Of a stretch of DNA of 34,936 bases, positions 10,101-18,629 are shown one piece after another. Position numbers and translations under genes: made by a program. The notes beneath the pieces are model-generated. The model worked only from the letters and a program-made list of their open reading frames with translations. It was not told the DNA's origin and did not search any database. This DNA is from Salisapilia sapeloensis. Taxonomy: Eukaryota; Oomycota; Peronosporomycetes; Peronosporales; Salisapiliaceae. The first letter of the stretch is position 1, and the number at the start of each line of letters is the position of its first letter. Location: the NCBI GenBank assembly GCA_023334545.1, contig JAADVB010000204.1, forward strand, positions 1 to 34,936, written 5' to 3'.

Positions 10101-11094
10101 CGACTGGGCTGTCGTGACGGTTGTCGTTGTCGTCAGCTTCACGACGATCGGACTGCAGGACTCGATCGGTGCTGGGTCCGCAGGCATCGCGCTATCCTAC
10201 GCCATCCAGCTCACGATGCTCTTCCAACGCGTCATGCTCCTCGCGAGTCAAGTAGAAAACTACATGACGTCGTACGAACGCATTTCGTTCTATGGCGAGC
10301 TGGATGAAGAAGGACATACGATGAAGCGCCAGGAGAAGTCTCCACCGTCGAACTGGCCAACGAAAGGCTCCGTCACGTTCGACACTGTCTCCATGCGCTA
10401 TCGACCTGGACTCGACCTCGTCCTCCAGAACGTCTCTTTCCACGTCCAGAGTGGACAAAAGATTGGTGTATGTGGACGAACAGGATCAGGGAAGAGTACA
10501 ATCATGAACGCACTCTTTCGTGTCGTGGAATGTTCGAGTGGTCGTATCCTAATTGACAATGTGGACATCTCGACACTATCGCTGCAGCAACTTCGATCGA
10601 ACCTCACGATCATCCCACAGGACCCTGTGCTCTTCAGCGGTACACTACGCTACAACCTCGATCCATTCGATGAACAGGACGATGCAGCCTTGTGGGATGT
10701 GTTGCGTAAAGTCCATTTAAAGGATGATGTCGATCGATGGGACGCTGGACTCGAGTACGAAGTCACGGAACAAGGAGATAACTTGTCCGTTGGTCAGAGA
10801 CAGCTCCTTTGCATCGCTCGAGCACTGCTCCGTCCATCTAAGATCATGGTGCTCGACGAAGCCACAGCCAACGTCGATCAGGAGCTCGATCGACGCATCC
10901 AACTAACCGTCAAGGAGAACTTTGCCGACCGGACGACACTGACGATCGCACATCGACTCGAGACAATCGCCGATAGTGATCTCATCCTTGTGCTAGACCA
11001 CGGACGTGTACAAGAGTACGATTCACCTAAGAACCTACTTCAGAAGCCTAATGGAGTGTTCGCCGCACTCATGGAAAGCGCTGCACAGCACTAG
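7171..11094 (+). CDS. ABC transporter, subfamily C (MRP type)
   Basis: This is a single-exon gene of 1307 residues. A frame extension to 7111 has no ATG, so I start at 7171 (MSKSPGTEF). The order is membrane domain 1 (about 95-395), NBD1, a polar acidic linker (about 650-730), membrane domain 2 (about 740-1035) and NBD2. NBD1 has Walker A 'GAVGSGKSS' (about 466), signature 'NLSGGQKAR' (about 555) and Walker B 'IMILDDPLSALD', with Asp at the catalytic position, as usual for the degenerate ABCC site 1. NBD2 has Walker A 'GRTGSGKST' (about 1107), signature 'LSVGQRQLLCIARAL' (about 1207), Walker B 'IMVLDEATANVD' with the catalytic Glu, and H-loop 'IAHRLETI'. There is no N-terminal TMD0, so it is a 'short' MRP. 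The family exports glutathione conjugates and other organic anions across the plasma membrane or tonoplast. The substrate cannot be told from sequence. It converges with SEC63 (63-bp gap). Confidence 0.96.
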   Translation: MSKSPGTEFTSLESPAPHVKTGPRDNPLDRANWLQKVTLLWLDGVIRDAHDHGVSEDRGYRLPKNDRADVLADRFDRAYALEQERCRSSNKQPMLYRPLFSSVKEIFFVALAAYLFSAAFTVLQPLVVKSLLLYLQDSDNMFGIVSGYGLAAFLVATALGNVTALDYAQFLTTRMGLNLRTIAIDAMYRKMLRLTAGARQSLTSGDILTLTGVDSERLFEAGRLGMFSIMSPLILITVCILLGIEMGWQVGLAAFILSFLILAYALHTSRQIGSCRRLILEVSGKRVNMLNEVLQGVRVVKMYAWEDSVNARVQELRKEEIRLLRIYDYLRVRNVVLLFLGHVLMNAVCFFVYIFLGNTLTVPTTFSMLTFSGVCRVPFSVFSNAVVYCSEGNTSLRRISAFLAKEELDRENMERLEPQEQGVDIEIRDGDFDWAEDKGDTEHTDRPLLSNINLSIEKGSLTVVVGAVGSGKSSLVSAILGEMHKRKGTCAVRGSVAYASQQPWILHNSVRENITFGTTFDKTLYQRVLSACQLKSDLAVLQDGDQTEIGERGINLSGGQKARVTLARVMYRKEADIMILDDPLSALDVHVANSVFFDGVMGLAKEKTCLLVLNAHYHLLPHADRILVLDGGEIVGDGTFNELKNTFTFLESEPPTEAEEQDHVREPSLDHSSGQRNSIRSSMHSETEDTTLDLVDNSDAVSAVSVFSEDEHEDKKPQKLWVAEDQKKGSMGMRIYTHFLGESGHSGVLVLILLLIAFGLTQVVMTGSDYYVTFWSEGIMDALSDKTLLYYYLGVVGLTIIMTGVRSIFLMEVFIRCGRALHNRYFVKVLLAPVNAFFDVTPLGRILNRFSRDLDQLDSPLPYFALQLIAYGMTVLSVFVVCAVSSYYTLILYVPLVLGAYYAQRYFQKTARDLKRIDGVTRSPFLNLVSETTSGIESIRSFGMTRQYATRSRELLDHNSSFYFLYHMATRWYSMRVDWAVVTVVVVVSFTTIGLQDSIGAGSAGIALSYAIQLTMLFQRVMLLASQVENYMTSYERISFYGELDEEGHTMKRQEKSPPSNWPTKGSVTFDTVSMRYRPGLDLVLQNVSFHVQSGQKIGVCGRTGSGKSTIMNALFRVVECSSGRILIDNVDISTLSLQQLRSNLTIIPQDPVLFSGTLRYNLDPFDEQDDAALWDVLRKVHLKDDVDRWDAGLEYEVTEQGDNLSVGQRQLLCIARALLRPSKIMVLDEATANVDQELDRRIQLTVKENFADRTTLTIAHRLETIADSDLILVLDHGRVQEYDSPKNLLQKPNGVFAALMESAAQH

Positions 11095-11157
11095 TACGAC
11101 ATACACAAACGAAACAAGAATTCAAAAGTTGCATTTGAAAGCAAACGTAGTTGGAAT

Positions 11158-13012
11158 CTATTGGTCCTTCTTACTGTCCGCGGGTTCTTCCTGCTCCTCA
11201 TCCTCTTCCTCGCTATCAGTCGAGTCCTCACCATTCATCACTTGTTCAAACAGCGTCGGCTCATTATCCAGCTCCAAGTCCTCTGGATGTGGCTCAAACG
11301 CCGGCAGATTCGCTTTCGGAACCACGTTAAACTAATACAAAACCTTAGTCATACGATAGCAAACATAGATACTAGACAAGAGGTACCTTGGCGAGTGCAC
11401 GCATGTCGACACCGACGTACGAGTCCGACTTGACAAAGATGTCGAGCTGGTACGTACCAGCCTTGGGTGGAGCTTGCAGCTGCAACTTGAGCTCTGCTTC
11501 CCGCTCCTGCGACGTGATCTTCCCAGACGAGTGCAAGTGGTTTGTCTTGGCGTCGCCTACGACGACGAACCAACGCTCCATCTTGGGGAACGGGAAGTGC
11601 GGCGCATACACGAGCTCACACGTATCTCCCTCCTGCACATTCTTCCGCGTCATCTTGACCGTCACGGTCATGATATCCCCTTCCGCGATTTCGTTCTCGT
11701 CTTCCACCTTGACTGTAATCGCGAGTTCGAGGTTTGGCATCTGCTTGAGCACTCGCTCGACGTCCTCCTTCTGGCTGTCAGTCAAGTCGTTCAGTCCCTT
11801 CCGCTCAGATGGCTCCATGTTAATGTACTGGTGCATGGATCGACAGGCGTTCTTGCCCGAGATGATGTGTCGCACCTCGTTCTCGGTCAAGTGCGGCAAT
11901 TGGAGGAACGGCGCGTCCTTGACCCACATGCCTTGCGTCAAGAACTGCTGCAGCTCGACGAGGTTGAGCGTCGTCTGGAGCCAGCCTTTCATGACCGAGA
12001 TCTCCATCATACCATCCACGAGTGACGGCACAGCCTGCTTGAGCATCGTGTCCAAGTCCTCGCGCAGTCCATCGCTTAGTGGAGCTTTGAGCAAGTGCGC
12101 GTGCAAGAGGATGTTGGCTTTGGCGATCGCCGGGTGGTTGTACTTTGGTTTGGCAATCATCTCCTGCGCTTTAAACTTCTTAAAGAGTGCCCCGAGCTCC
12201 TGTTCATCCGACGGTCGCTTCGGCAGCTCGCGGAATTCAGCCGAGCCGGCGAGAATCTCCGGTAGCATACGCGTATGCGCGTGCTCCGACATGGCAAAGT
12301 TGTAAAAGCCGTACGTGTCGTACATGATCATTGAGTCGCCATACTTTTTCGAGTGCGAGTACCATAACGCGACGCAGGAAGGGATGGCGACGACGAGCAC
12401 GATGAGGTAGACGAAGAGCACTAAGAGATGGTTCTCCGGGTCAAGTAAGAACGTCGGTAGACCGATAGATAGCTGAAGTGCCTGTCGTCCATCCGGATTA
12501 CCATACTTTTCATAGTTCTCCTTGGCAACTTCATCCGTCAGCGCTTCATACGCTTTCGCGACGAGCATGAACTTTTGTTCGGCGACACTGTCTCCTGGAT
12601 TCTTATCCGGGTGGAACTTGAGACTCTGTGTACGATAAGCACGTTTAATCTGTCGCTCCGTCGCATCGGATGCAATGTCGAGAATCTCAAACGGATCAAA
12701 GCTCTTAATCTCCGAGTTTTCACGTAGTAAAGTCGCCATTTGGACGAGTGCTACCCATAGACATACAAGGACAACGAGGTGAGCTACGAAACCTAACGTA
12801 AACACATTGCGTAGTCCAGTCTTTTGTTTCTGTAGATGCTGCAGCTTCTTGGCTTCACGCTCACAACGGACGCTCGACGTATCCACCAGTCGATGTTTCA
12901 AAAAGACACCATACACGATACGTCGCAACGCTAAGAACGTCATTGGCACGACGTATAGAGCACACATGCTCAATGCAAAGTAGTAGAACGCCGAGTCGTC
13001 GTACTCGAGCAT
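11158..13012 (-). CDS. SEC63: Sec63, ER translocon J-protein
   Basis: Exons are 13012-11387 and 11331-11158 (599 residues). The intron is 55 bp (GTACCT..TATTAG) and joins 'RALAK' to 'FNVVPKANLPAFEPHPEDLE'. Three membrane segments lie at about 9-30, 70-92 and 194-217. The J domain lies between the second and third, on the ER lumen side, with the HPD motif at 134-136 that stimulates the Hsp70 BiP/Kar2 during post-translational import. A long cytosolic Brl (Sec63) domain follows at about 225-545. The tail is acidic ('DSTDSEEDEEQEEPADS'); in other eukaryotes the phosphorylated acidic end of Sec63 binds Sec62. Length and order match the family. It is divergent from the membrane HECT ligase at 13175, with 162 bp between start codons that include an inverted CCAAT box ('attgg', 13076-13080). 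Confidence 0.95.
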
Positions 13013-13174
13013 TGTCTTTCTCCGTCTGAATTATCTCTGGCAGCTCGTCCACGTGGAGCTCCTATCTCTCGTCTGATTGGTAGAAATGCTGAATAAAAAC
13101 CAACACAAACACTTTTGGGGACATCGACTTTTGTGGGAGAAGCCAGCGTCGACTGTATATTCGCCAGCTAGACG

Positions 13175-15320
13175 ATGGACGGAGGTGCGGTGTCTGCGAT
13201 TGTCCTCTCCATCTTCATCGTCGTCCTTGGTGTCGTCCTATGGTGTTTCTGTGGCGCGAAGAAGCCACGGACGTACGAACATCCACGACGATATCCGCAT
13301 GAACGACAGAGCGCCGAGGCATTCTTCGTGACGGAGAACCCAGATGTATACAGGGAAGAGCTCACGGACAGGTACTTTATCTCGCTCTTTGGCTTCTTTA
13401 GATGCATGCTGACGCGCATATAGCTTTGTCGAACACGCACTCTGGCGATGTGGCGTATGTCAATTCCGGAATCATCCAGAGCGACAAGCATGCGATTTAT
13501 GCCAGACACGACGTGGTCATGGCCGCGTCACGTTATCAACACAATCGAGCTGGTCTAAGAACAATAGTGTCAATCGCATAGGAGAACGTAGTGAATCTGG
13601 CCACTCACTTCCTCGTAAATCATCCGACGGATCGTCCAACTCATCGACGTCACCACGAGGCAAAGACATTCACACGACATCCAATAGCCATAATAGGAAG
13701 AATCCTGGACCCCTTAGTAAACTACAGCTAGCAGCTAGTCGTCGACAGCAGTGGAAACGCATGCCGACGACGGACGGACTGCATCGATGGGTTCGTCAGA
13801 AGATGAAAAAGTCTTCGAGCGAAAGACGGCGGCATGCACATGATAATAATACATCCACTAGACTCTCTTCCAGTACAAATTACTCCACTAGCTCTGCTGG
13901 AGGTAGGCTAGATGACCGAGAAAGTATGCTATCCACAGGCTACGTCCGAGTTCGTGATTCGAACGGCAAGCTCGTGCTCAACGAGTCGGACGCCGTCGCT
14001 ACAGACTTCCACTATCGCGTGAATGTCCTCAACCCGGCTGGATCTACGGCTTCGGAGCTCGTGATGAACCTCGAGTCTCTGCATAATAAACCATTTCCGG
14101 AGAAGATTCGATGGTTCTCCACGGAGCTCCATCGTCTATGGCTGCCATGGGAGTCCGGGCATGCAGAGCTCGTGATAAGACGGACGCACGTGCTACAGGA
14201 CTCATATCAGGTCGTTCTCGCCATGAAACCGTTCCAGCTGCGTCAACGCTGGCGCGTCATGTTTGTGGATGAACCAGGACTGGACGCTGGCGGTGTCATG
14301 CGCGAGTGGTTCATGCTCGTCTTTGCAGAGCTGTTCGATCCTGCGAATGGCATCTTCCAGTCGACAGTCGGCGACGAACGTAGCTACTGGATCAACCCGA
14401 ACTCGGCGTCGGAAGCGATTGATCATCTGTCCTACTACGAGTTCGCAGGCAGATTAATCGGCAAAGCGATCTTAGAAGAGCATCTCGTGCCAGTGCACTT
14501 GGCGCTACCGATGCTCAAGCACATTCTAGGTGTCCCGATCTCCTTCTCCGATCTCCAATTCCTGGATGATGAAATCTACACGAGTGCCATGACCGTGAAA
14601 CACATTGAAGACATTGAACCGCTTTGTCTCGACTTTACTGTCACGAGAATCGTGAATGGGAAGCCACAGGTACAGGAATTGATGGAAGGCGGGAGTGAGA
14701 TTGATGTGACGAGAGACAATAAGGACGAGTATCTCGAAGCACTCTTCCGATACTATGTCATGGACAGCGTATCTGAGCAGCTCCTAGCGTTCTTGGCTGC
14801 GCTCTATGATGTCGTACCGGAAGGTCTTTTGAAACTATTTGACTATCAAGAGCTCGAGCTGCTCATGTGCGGTGTACCGCACATCGATATGGATGACTGG
14901 CGAAAGCACTCGGACTTTCGCTTCTACACACCAGACGCACCGACCGAGTTGGAACTGCTGAATATGCAATGGCTGTGGGAGGTCATCACCGAGATGAAGG
15001 ACGAACAGCGCGTGCGTCTGCTCCAATTCGCCACCGGTACCAGTCGCGTACCAGCCCAAGGCTTTAAGGTACTGTATTTCGTGCCTGTATGTATTTGGAG
15101 AAGCGTACTAAGGTATATGCTGTAGGGTTTGATTAGCAGCGATGGACGGATTCGTAGGTTTAATGTTGCGTTTGTTGGTAAGAACCCGCCGTCACTCTAT
15201 CCGAAGGCGCATACGTGCTTCAATCGTCTCGACTTGCCCATCTACTCGTCCAAGAAAGTGCTAGCAGAGTACTTGCACCTGATCGTCCAAATGGACATTA
15301 CAGGCTTTACGATCGAATAG
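13175..15320 (+). CDS. Membrane-tethered HECT E3 ubiquitin ligase with RanBP2-type zinc finger
   Basis: Exons are 13175-13371, 13424-15068 and 15126-15320 (678 residues). The introns are 52 bp (GTACTT) and 57 bp (GTACTG). Residues 6-27 are a strongly hydrophobic segment ('AIVLSIFIVVLGVVLWCFC') followed by basic residues, so an N-terminal membrane anchor with a cytosolic ligase is likely. Residues 73-92 fit the RanBP2/NZF zinc finger exactly: W, C75-x2-C78-x3-N82-x6-C89-x2-C92. A Ser/Arg/Asn-rich linker follows. The HECT domain (about 325-678) resembles the Nedd4 class: 'MFVDEPGLDAGGVMREWF', 'FAGRLIGKAI' and the catalytic Cys about 645 in 'HTCFNRLDLP'. The C-terminus 'GFTIE' keeps the conserved Phe at position -4. 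There are no C2 or WW domains. The membrane anchor and the shared promoter with SEC63 suggest, but do not prove, work at the ER. Confidence 0.92.
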
Positions 15321-15480
15321 GCGATTGACTGCGTTCATATTTATGACAAACAAGTAGACGTTGATTGTACGTCTCGTGCTTCATCTAGCTCTAGTACAAT
15401 TGTCGTCTAGAGGGAGTTGGAGACTAGTAGGTAGTGACGTAGCTGGAGATCTAAGGAAATGAAATCAATGGGGTCAAACG

Positions 15481-17442
15481 TTAATCAAGTTCATGTCTAC
15501 TATACCTGTAGTCTTGGGATTTACAATGAGGGTCATGACACTTTTGAAAGAAGACTCGGGTTGCCATATCCACGACGAACATGATGTTGTTACTCTTGTG
15601 CTCTCGTCCGATGTTTTCACACCATCGATTCCCTTTCATGTGGAATACGATAGTTTTCGGTAGCTTTTGATCACTAGAGCTCTCGTCTTGGTCATAGAAC
15701 TCCTGGACGGATCGAATTGCCCCTTGCTTACCACCTCGAGTCGCTTGACGAAGGATAAACGTATCCAGTAGTGGAAACTTTGACTTTTCACTTTCCACCG
15801 GCTTCACGTCCGATGTCTTTGGACGATCGGAGAGACTACGGTTCGTGCTCACGACTTTCGAGTGGTCTCCACACTCAAGCAGACGGACACGAGAGACTCC
15901 ATCCGATGATTGGACTGCTTCTGCATTCGGAAACGGACACACGAGTGAATTGATAAAGTCTTGCTTATCTAGACCGAGGTCTGCTTGTGGAGCTACAGCG
16001 CTATTGAGAGGATGTAAGCGTAGGAAAGCGTGCTTCCGGTACTTGGAAGAACCGAGTACTCGGAACATGCGATTGCGAGTGTAGACACCAGTATCGATAA
16101 AGAGCTGCTTATCTTTCGTCTCGGCATCCGTGACGACCATAAATTCATTATCTGGGTCTGTTCCGATGTAGTTGTGGATCAGTTCACGTACAAACTAAGG
16201 CACATGCGTCGATTTTTAGGTCGTGACCAGCAGGTATGATAAAATGAAAGAGCTTACCGCTCCTACATGCAGGTTGTTTGTAAAGAGTGCTTCGTTCGGT
16301 AGATGTATCTGATCACTAGAGTAAGTTCATGACTAAAGAGATGATAAAGACTTTGTGCGCACGATCAAATGACGACTGAACTTGGCAGTCGTGGACGAAT
16401 CGAGCTGGATAAAGTGTTCTGGACGGACTGGTAGATGGTACTGGAATAGCATCTCCTCTTGGATAATCCCCACGAGACGGTGGAGTAGAGCGTCTCCATC
16501 CACATTCGGATTCAGCTCCTTCATAAACTCTGCTTTCGGACGTTAGACATCCATCTACTTTACTAGTAATAGACACATGTACCTAGATCGAAATACAGTC
16601 TGCATGGCACTCCCTCTCGTATGATCTCATATACATGCCGCTGGTCTGGTGGAGAGTCCAAATAGCCATCCCAGAAGGTGTCGAACGAGGTTACGAGAAA
16701 TCGACGGCGACCATCACTAGCACTCTCAAAGCTCATGACGTAAGGATACTCCATCTCTTTCTTACCGAGCTGCTTTCGAAAGGAGACGATCCGATCAGCA
16801 AACTCAAAGGCTTCACGCTGGCGTGGAAACGTACTTGAGATCGGAGCGGTGCCTTCGAGTTGGCAAAGATGAGAATGAGAAACACGAAACTTGAGTTTTT
16901 GATAGAACTCTTGCCATGCTGGAGATGCCGAGAACTGTGCTTTTGGCAAGCGGTCTTGAGATCCGTAGAATGTACTTACAGATAATGTCTTCCGCTTCTT
17001 TGCCACATGCGACTTGGAAGATAAAGCCACTAGGTCTTTCGCACCTTCCGACAGCGGCAAAGATGGAATGAACGCCACGGCATTGGAAAGCCATTGTGCT
17101 GCGATTTCATTTGACTCGATACGATCGGAATCGTTGGTAGATGTAGATAAATTAAAGAGAAAAGCGCATTCATCTCCATCCGGCATAGACTTGCGAAGTA
17201 AGATCGTAGTGGAAAAGATAGAAGGACTAGTAGACGTTAGCGATGATACACCAATGTATATGCATTTGAACGTACCTATACACATCGACGCACTGTAGCT
17301 GATCTTCTGGATACAGCCTTGTAGCTTCGAAAGTCTCCATTTGTATCGATCGGTATCCGTCGTCGTCCGTTAGTAGCTCAATTTGGACGTTTTCAGAGAC
17401 GCCTTGTAGCTCCGCCTCCTCCATATTGACAATCTCCTCCAT
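15481..17442 (-). CDS. PRIMPOL: PrimPol, DNA primase-polymerase
   Basis: Exons are 17442-17276, 17226-16583, 16529-16363, 16308-16258 and 16194-15481 (1743 nt, 580 residues). The introns of 49, 53, 54 and 63 bp were fixed by alignment to the family. The archaeo-eukaryotic primase motifs are all present: motif I 'RLYFDLEF' (D269, E271, the Glu codon split by an intron), motif II 'KFSRHLI' (S322, H324) and motif III 'FIDTGVYTRNR' (D377). The zinc knuckle is 'RWCENIGREHKSNN' plus 'QKCHDPHC' (C535, H542, C562, C567). PrimPol reprimes DNA synthesis ahead of stalled forks in the nucleus and mitochondria. The protein stops 13 residues after the last zinc ligand, so the C-terminal RPA-binding region of animal PrimPol is missing. 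The first 250 residues are poorly conserved; the start (ATG 17442) was chosen over one 22 codons upstream. It is divergent from the BuGZ-like gene. Confidence 0.9.
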
Positions 17443-17533
17443 CCTCGTGGCTGTATCGCCTTGCCAAAAGCTACAGGACGCATAATAGACGCGTCGAGTG
17501 TTATACATACTTCTTGTCGCACGTGAAAAACGA
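17443..17533. promoter_or_regulatory. Very short bidirectional promoter
   Basis: Only 91 bp separate the start codons of PrimPol (minus) and the BuGZ-like gene (plus), so the promoters and 5' leaders of both must fit or overlap here. No TATA box or convincing initiator could be placed. If PrimPol starts at 17508 instead, the space shrinks to 25 bp, which is one reason to prefer the 17442 start. Confidence 0.35.
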
Positions 17534-18476
17534 ATGGGTAAGAAGAAGCGGCGCGACGATGGTGAAAGCAGTGCACCGATTATCTACTGCTACTACTGCG
17601 AACGTAAATTCAAGGACGAAAAGCTACTCATTCAGCACCAGAAAGCACGACATTTCAAATGCCAGACATGCCACAAGAAGCTTAGCACGGCCGGTGGCAT
17701 GGTCGTGCACGTGCTGCAAGTGCACAAGGAGACGCTAAAAACCGTGCCAAACGCTAAACCAGGTCGAGATAGTGCCGAGATAGAGATATATGGCATGGAA
17801 GGCATTCCAAATAACAGTAATTGGCACTTGACGCACACAATATCACCTAGCTACATGTACTGATCCTTTCGACGACCTGTAGACACCTATGGAGTGAAGA
17901 GACTCAAGACTGGAGCCGCGGTACCTCCTCCTCCAGCTCCAATGTACGGCGCAGCTCCAACTTACACAGCTCCACCACCGATGGCACCCGGGTATTGGCA
18001 ACCTCCGCCTCCAGTGGCAGGAAGAGCTTATCCCCCACCTGCCTATCCAGCGACCTCGTATGTACCTAGACCTGTATACCCTCCTCAGGGGTTCGTCCAG
18101 CCTCCTCCTCCACCGTACGATACTCTTGTAGCTCTTGGATCACCAAAGCTGATCGTTGTCGATAGGTATGCCCGACCTCCATCCGCATGGCCTACCGCCA
18201 CCTCTGCAGCACCAGTATATAGTCATCCACCACCTCCAAAGACCAGTGTTCAAGCGCCAGTGCCAAAAAAAACAAATCCAGTTACGAAGGAGACTGCCGG
18301 CAGCACAACAGAGTCTAGTAACCAGGATACCACAGAGCCAAAGGTAACCTTCCTTCTCTAGACAGCATACTCTCGTACTCAATCTTCTATCTACATATAA
18401 TTTAATCGGCTGATAGGATAGGAAGCAATCTGAACACGAGAAGGAACCGACGGACGGGACGAATCAAGCAGCTTAA
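17534..18476 (+). CDS. BuGZ/ZNF207-like C2H2 zinc-finger protein
   Basis: Exons are 17534-17816, 17883-18343 and 18417-18476 (804 nt, 267 residues). The introns are 66 bp (GTAATT) and 73 bp (GTAACC). The first 100 residues follow the family closely: 'MGKKKRRD', zinc finger 1 '[20 protein letters not shown]', then '[13 protein letters not shown]', finger 2 ending '[10 protein letters not shown]', and the hallmark '[10 protein letters not shown]'. The rest is rich in Pro, Ala and Tyr ('[12 protein letters not shown]'), a low-complexity region that in animal BuGZ drives phase separation on spindle microtubules. Animal and plant BuGZ bind the checkpoint protein Bub3 through a GLEBS motif, and I cannot find one here. 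The likely role is in the nucleus and spindle. It starts 91 bp from PrimPol and converges on the MLO-like gene (153-bp gap). Confidence 0.9.
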
Positions 18477-18629
18477 GAGAACCTTGTACCATGTACATCC
18501 ACTTGTTTCCACTTTTGTCTCTTTCCATCACGTCTGCTATATCCCAATGCAACATGTACTCCCCAAAATAATTTTCCTTTCCTTTCGTTCTCTACCTACT
18601 CTTGTGTCTATCTAGCTCTTCTCGGAGTG

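Noticed and set aside
16936-16980. Possible 45-bp intron (GTAAGT..CACAG) within PrimPol exon 2
   Set aside because: The frame is open through it and removal is not required. It is shorter than every other intron here. It remains a possible alternative splice.
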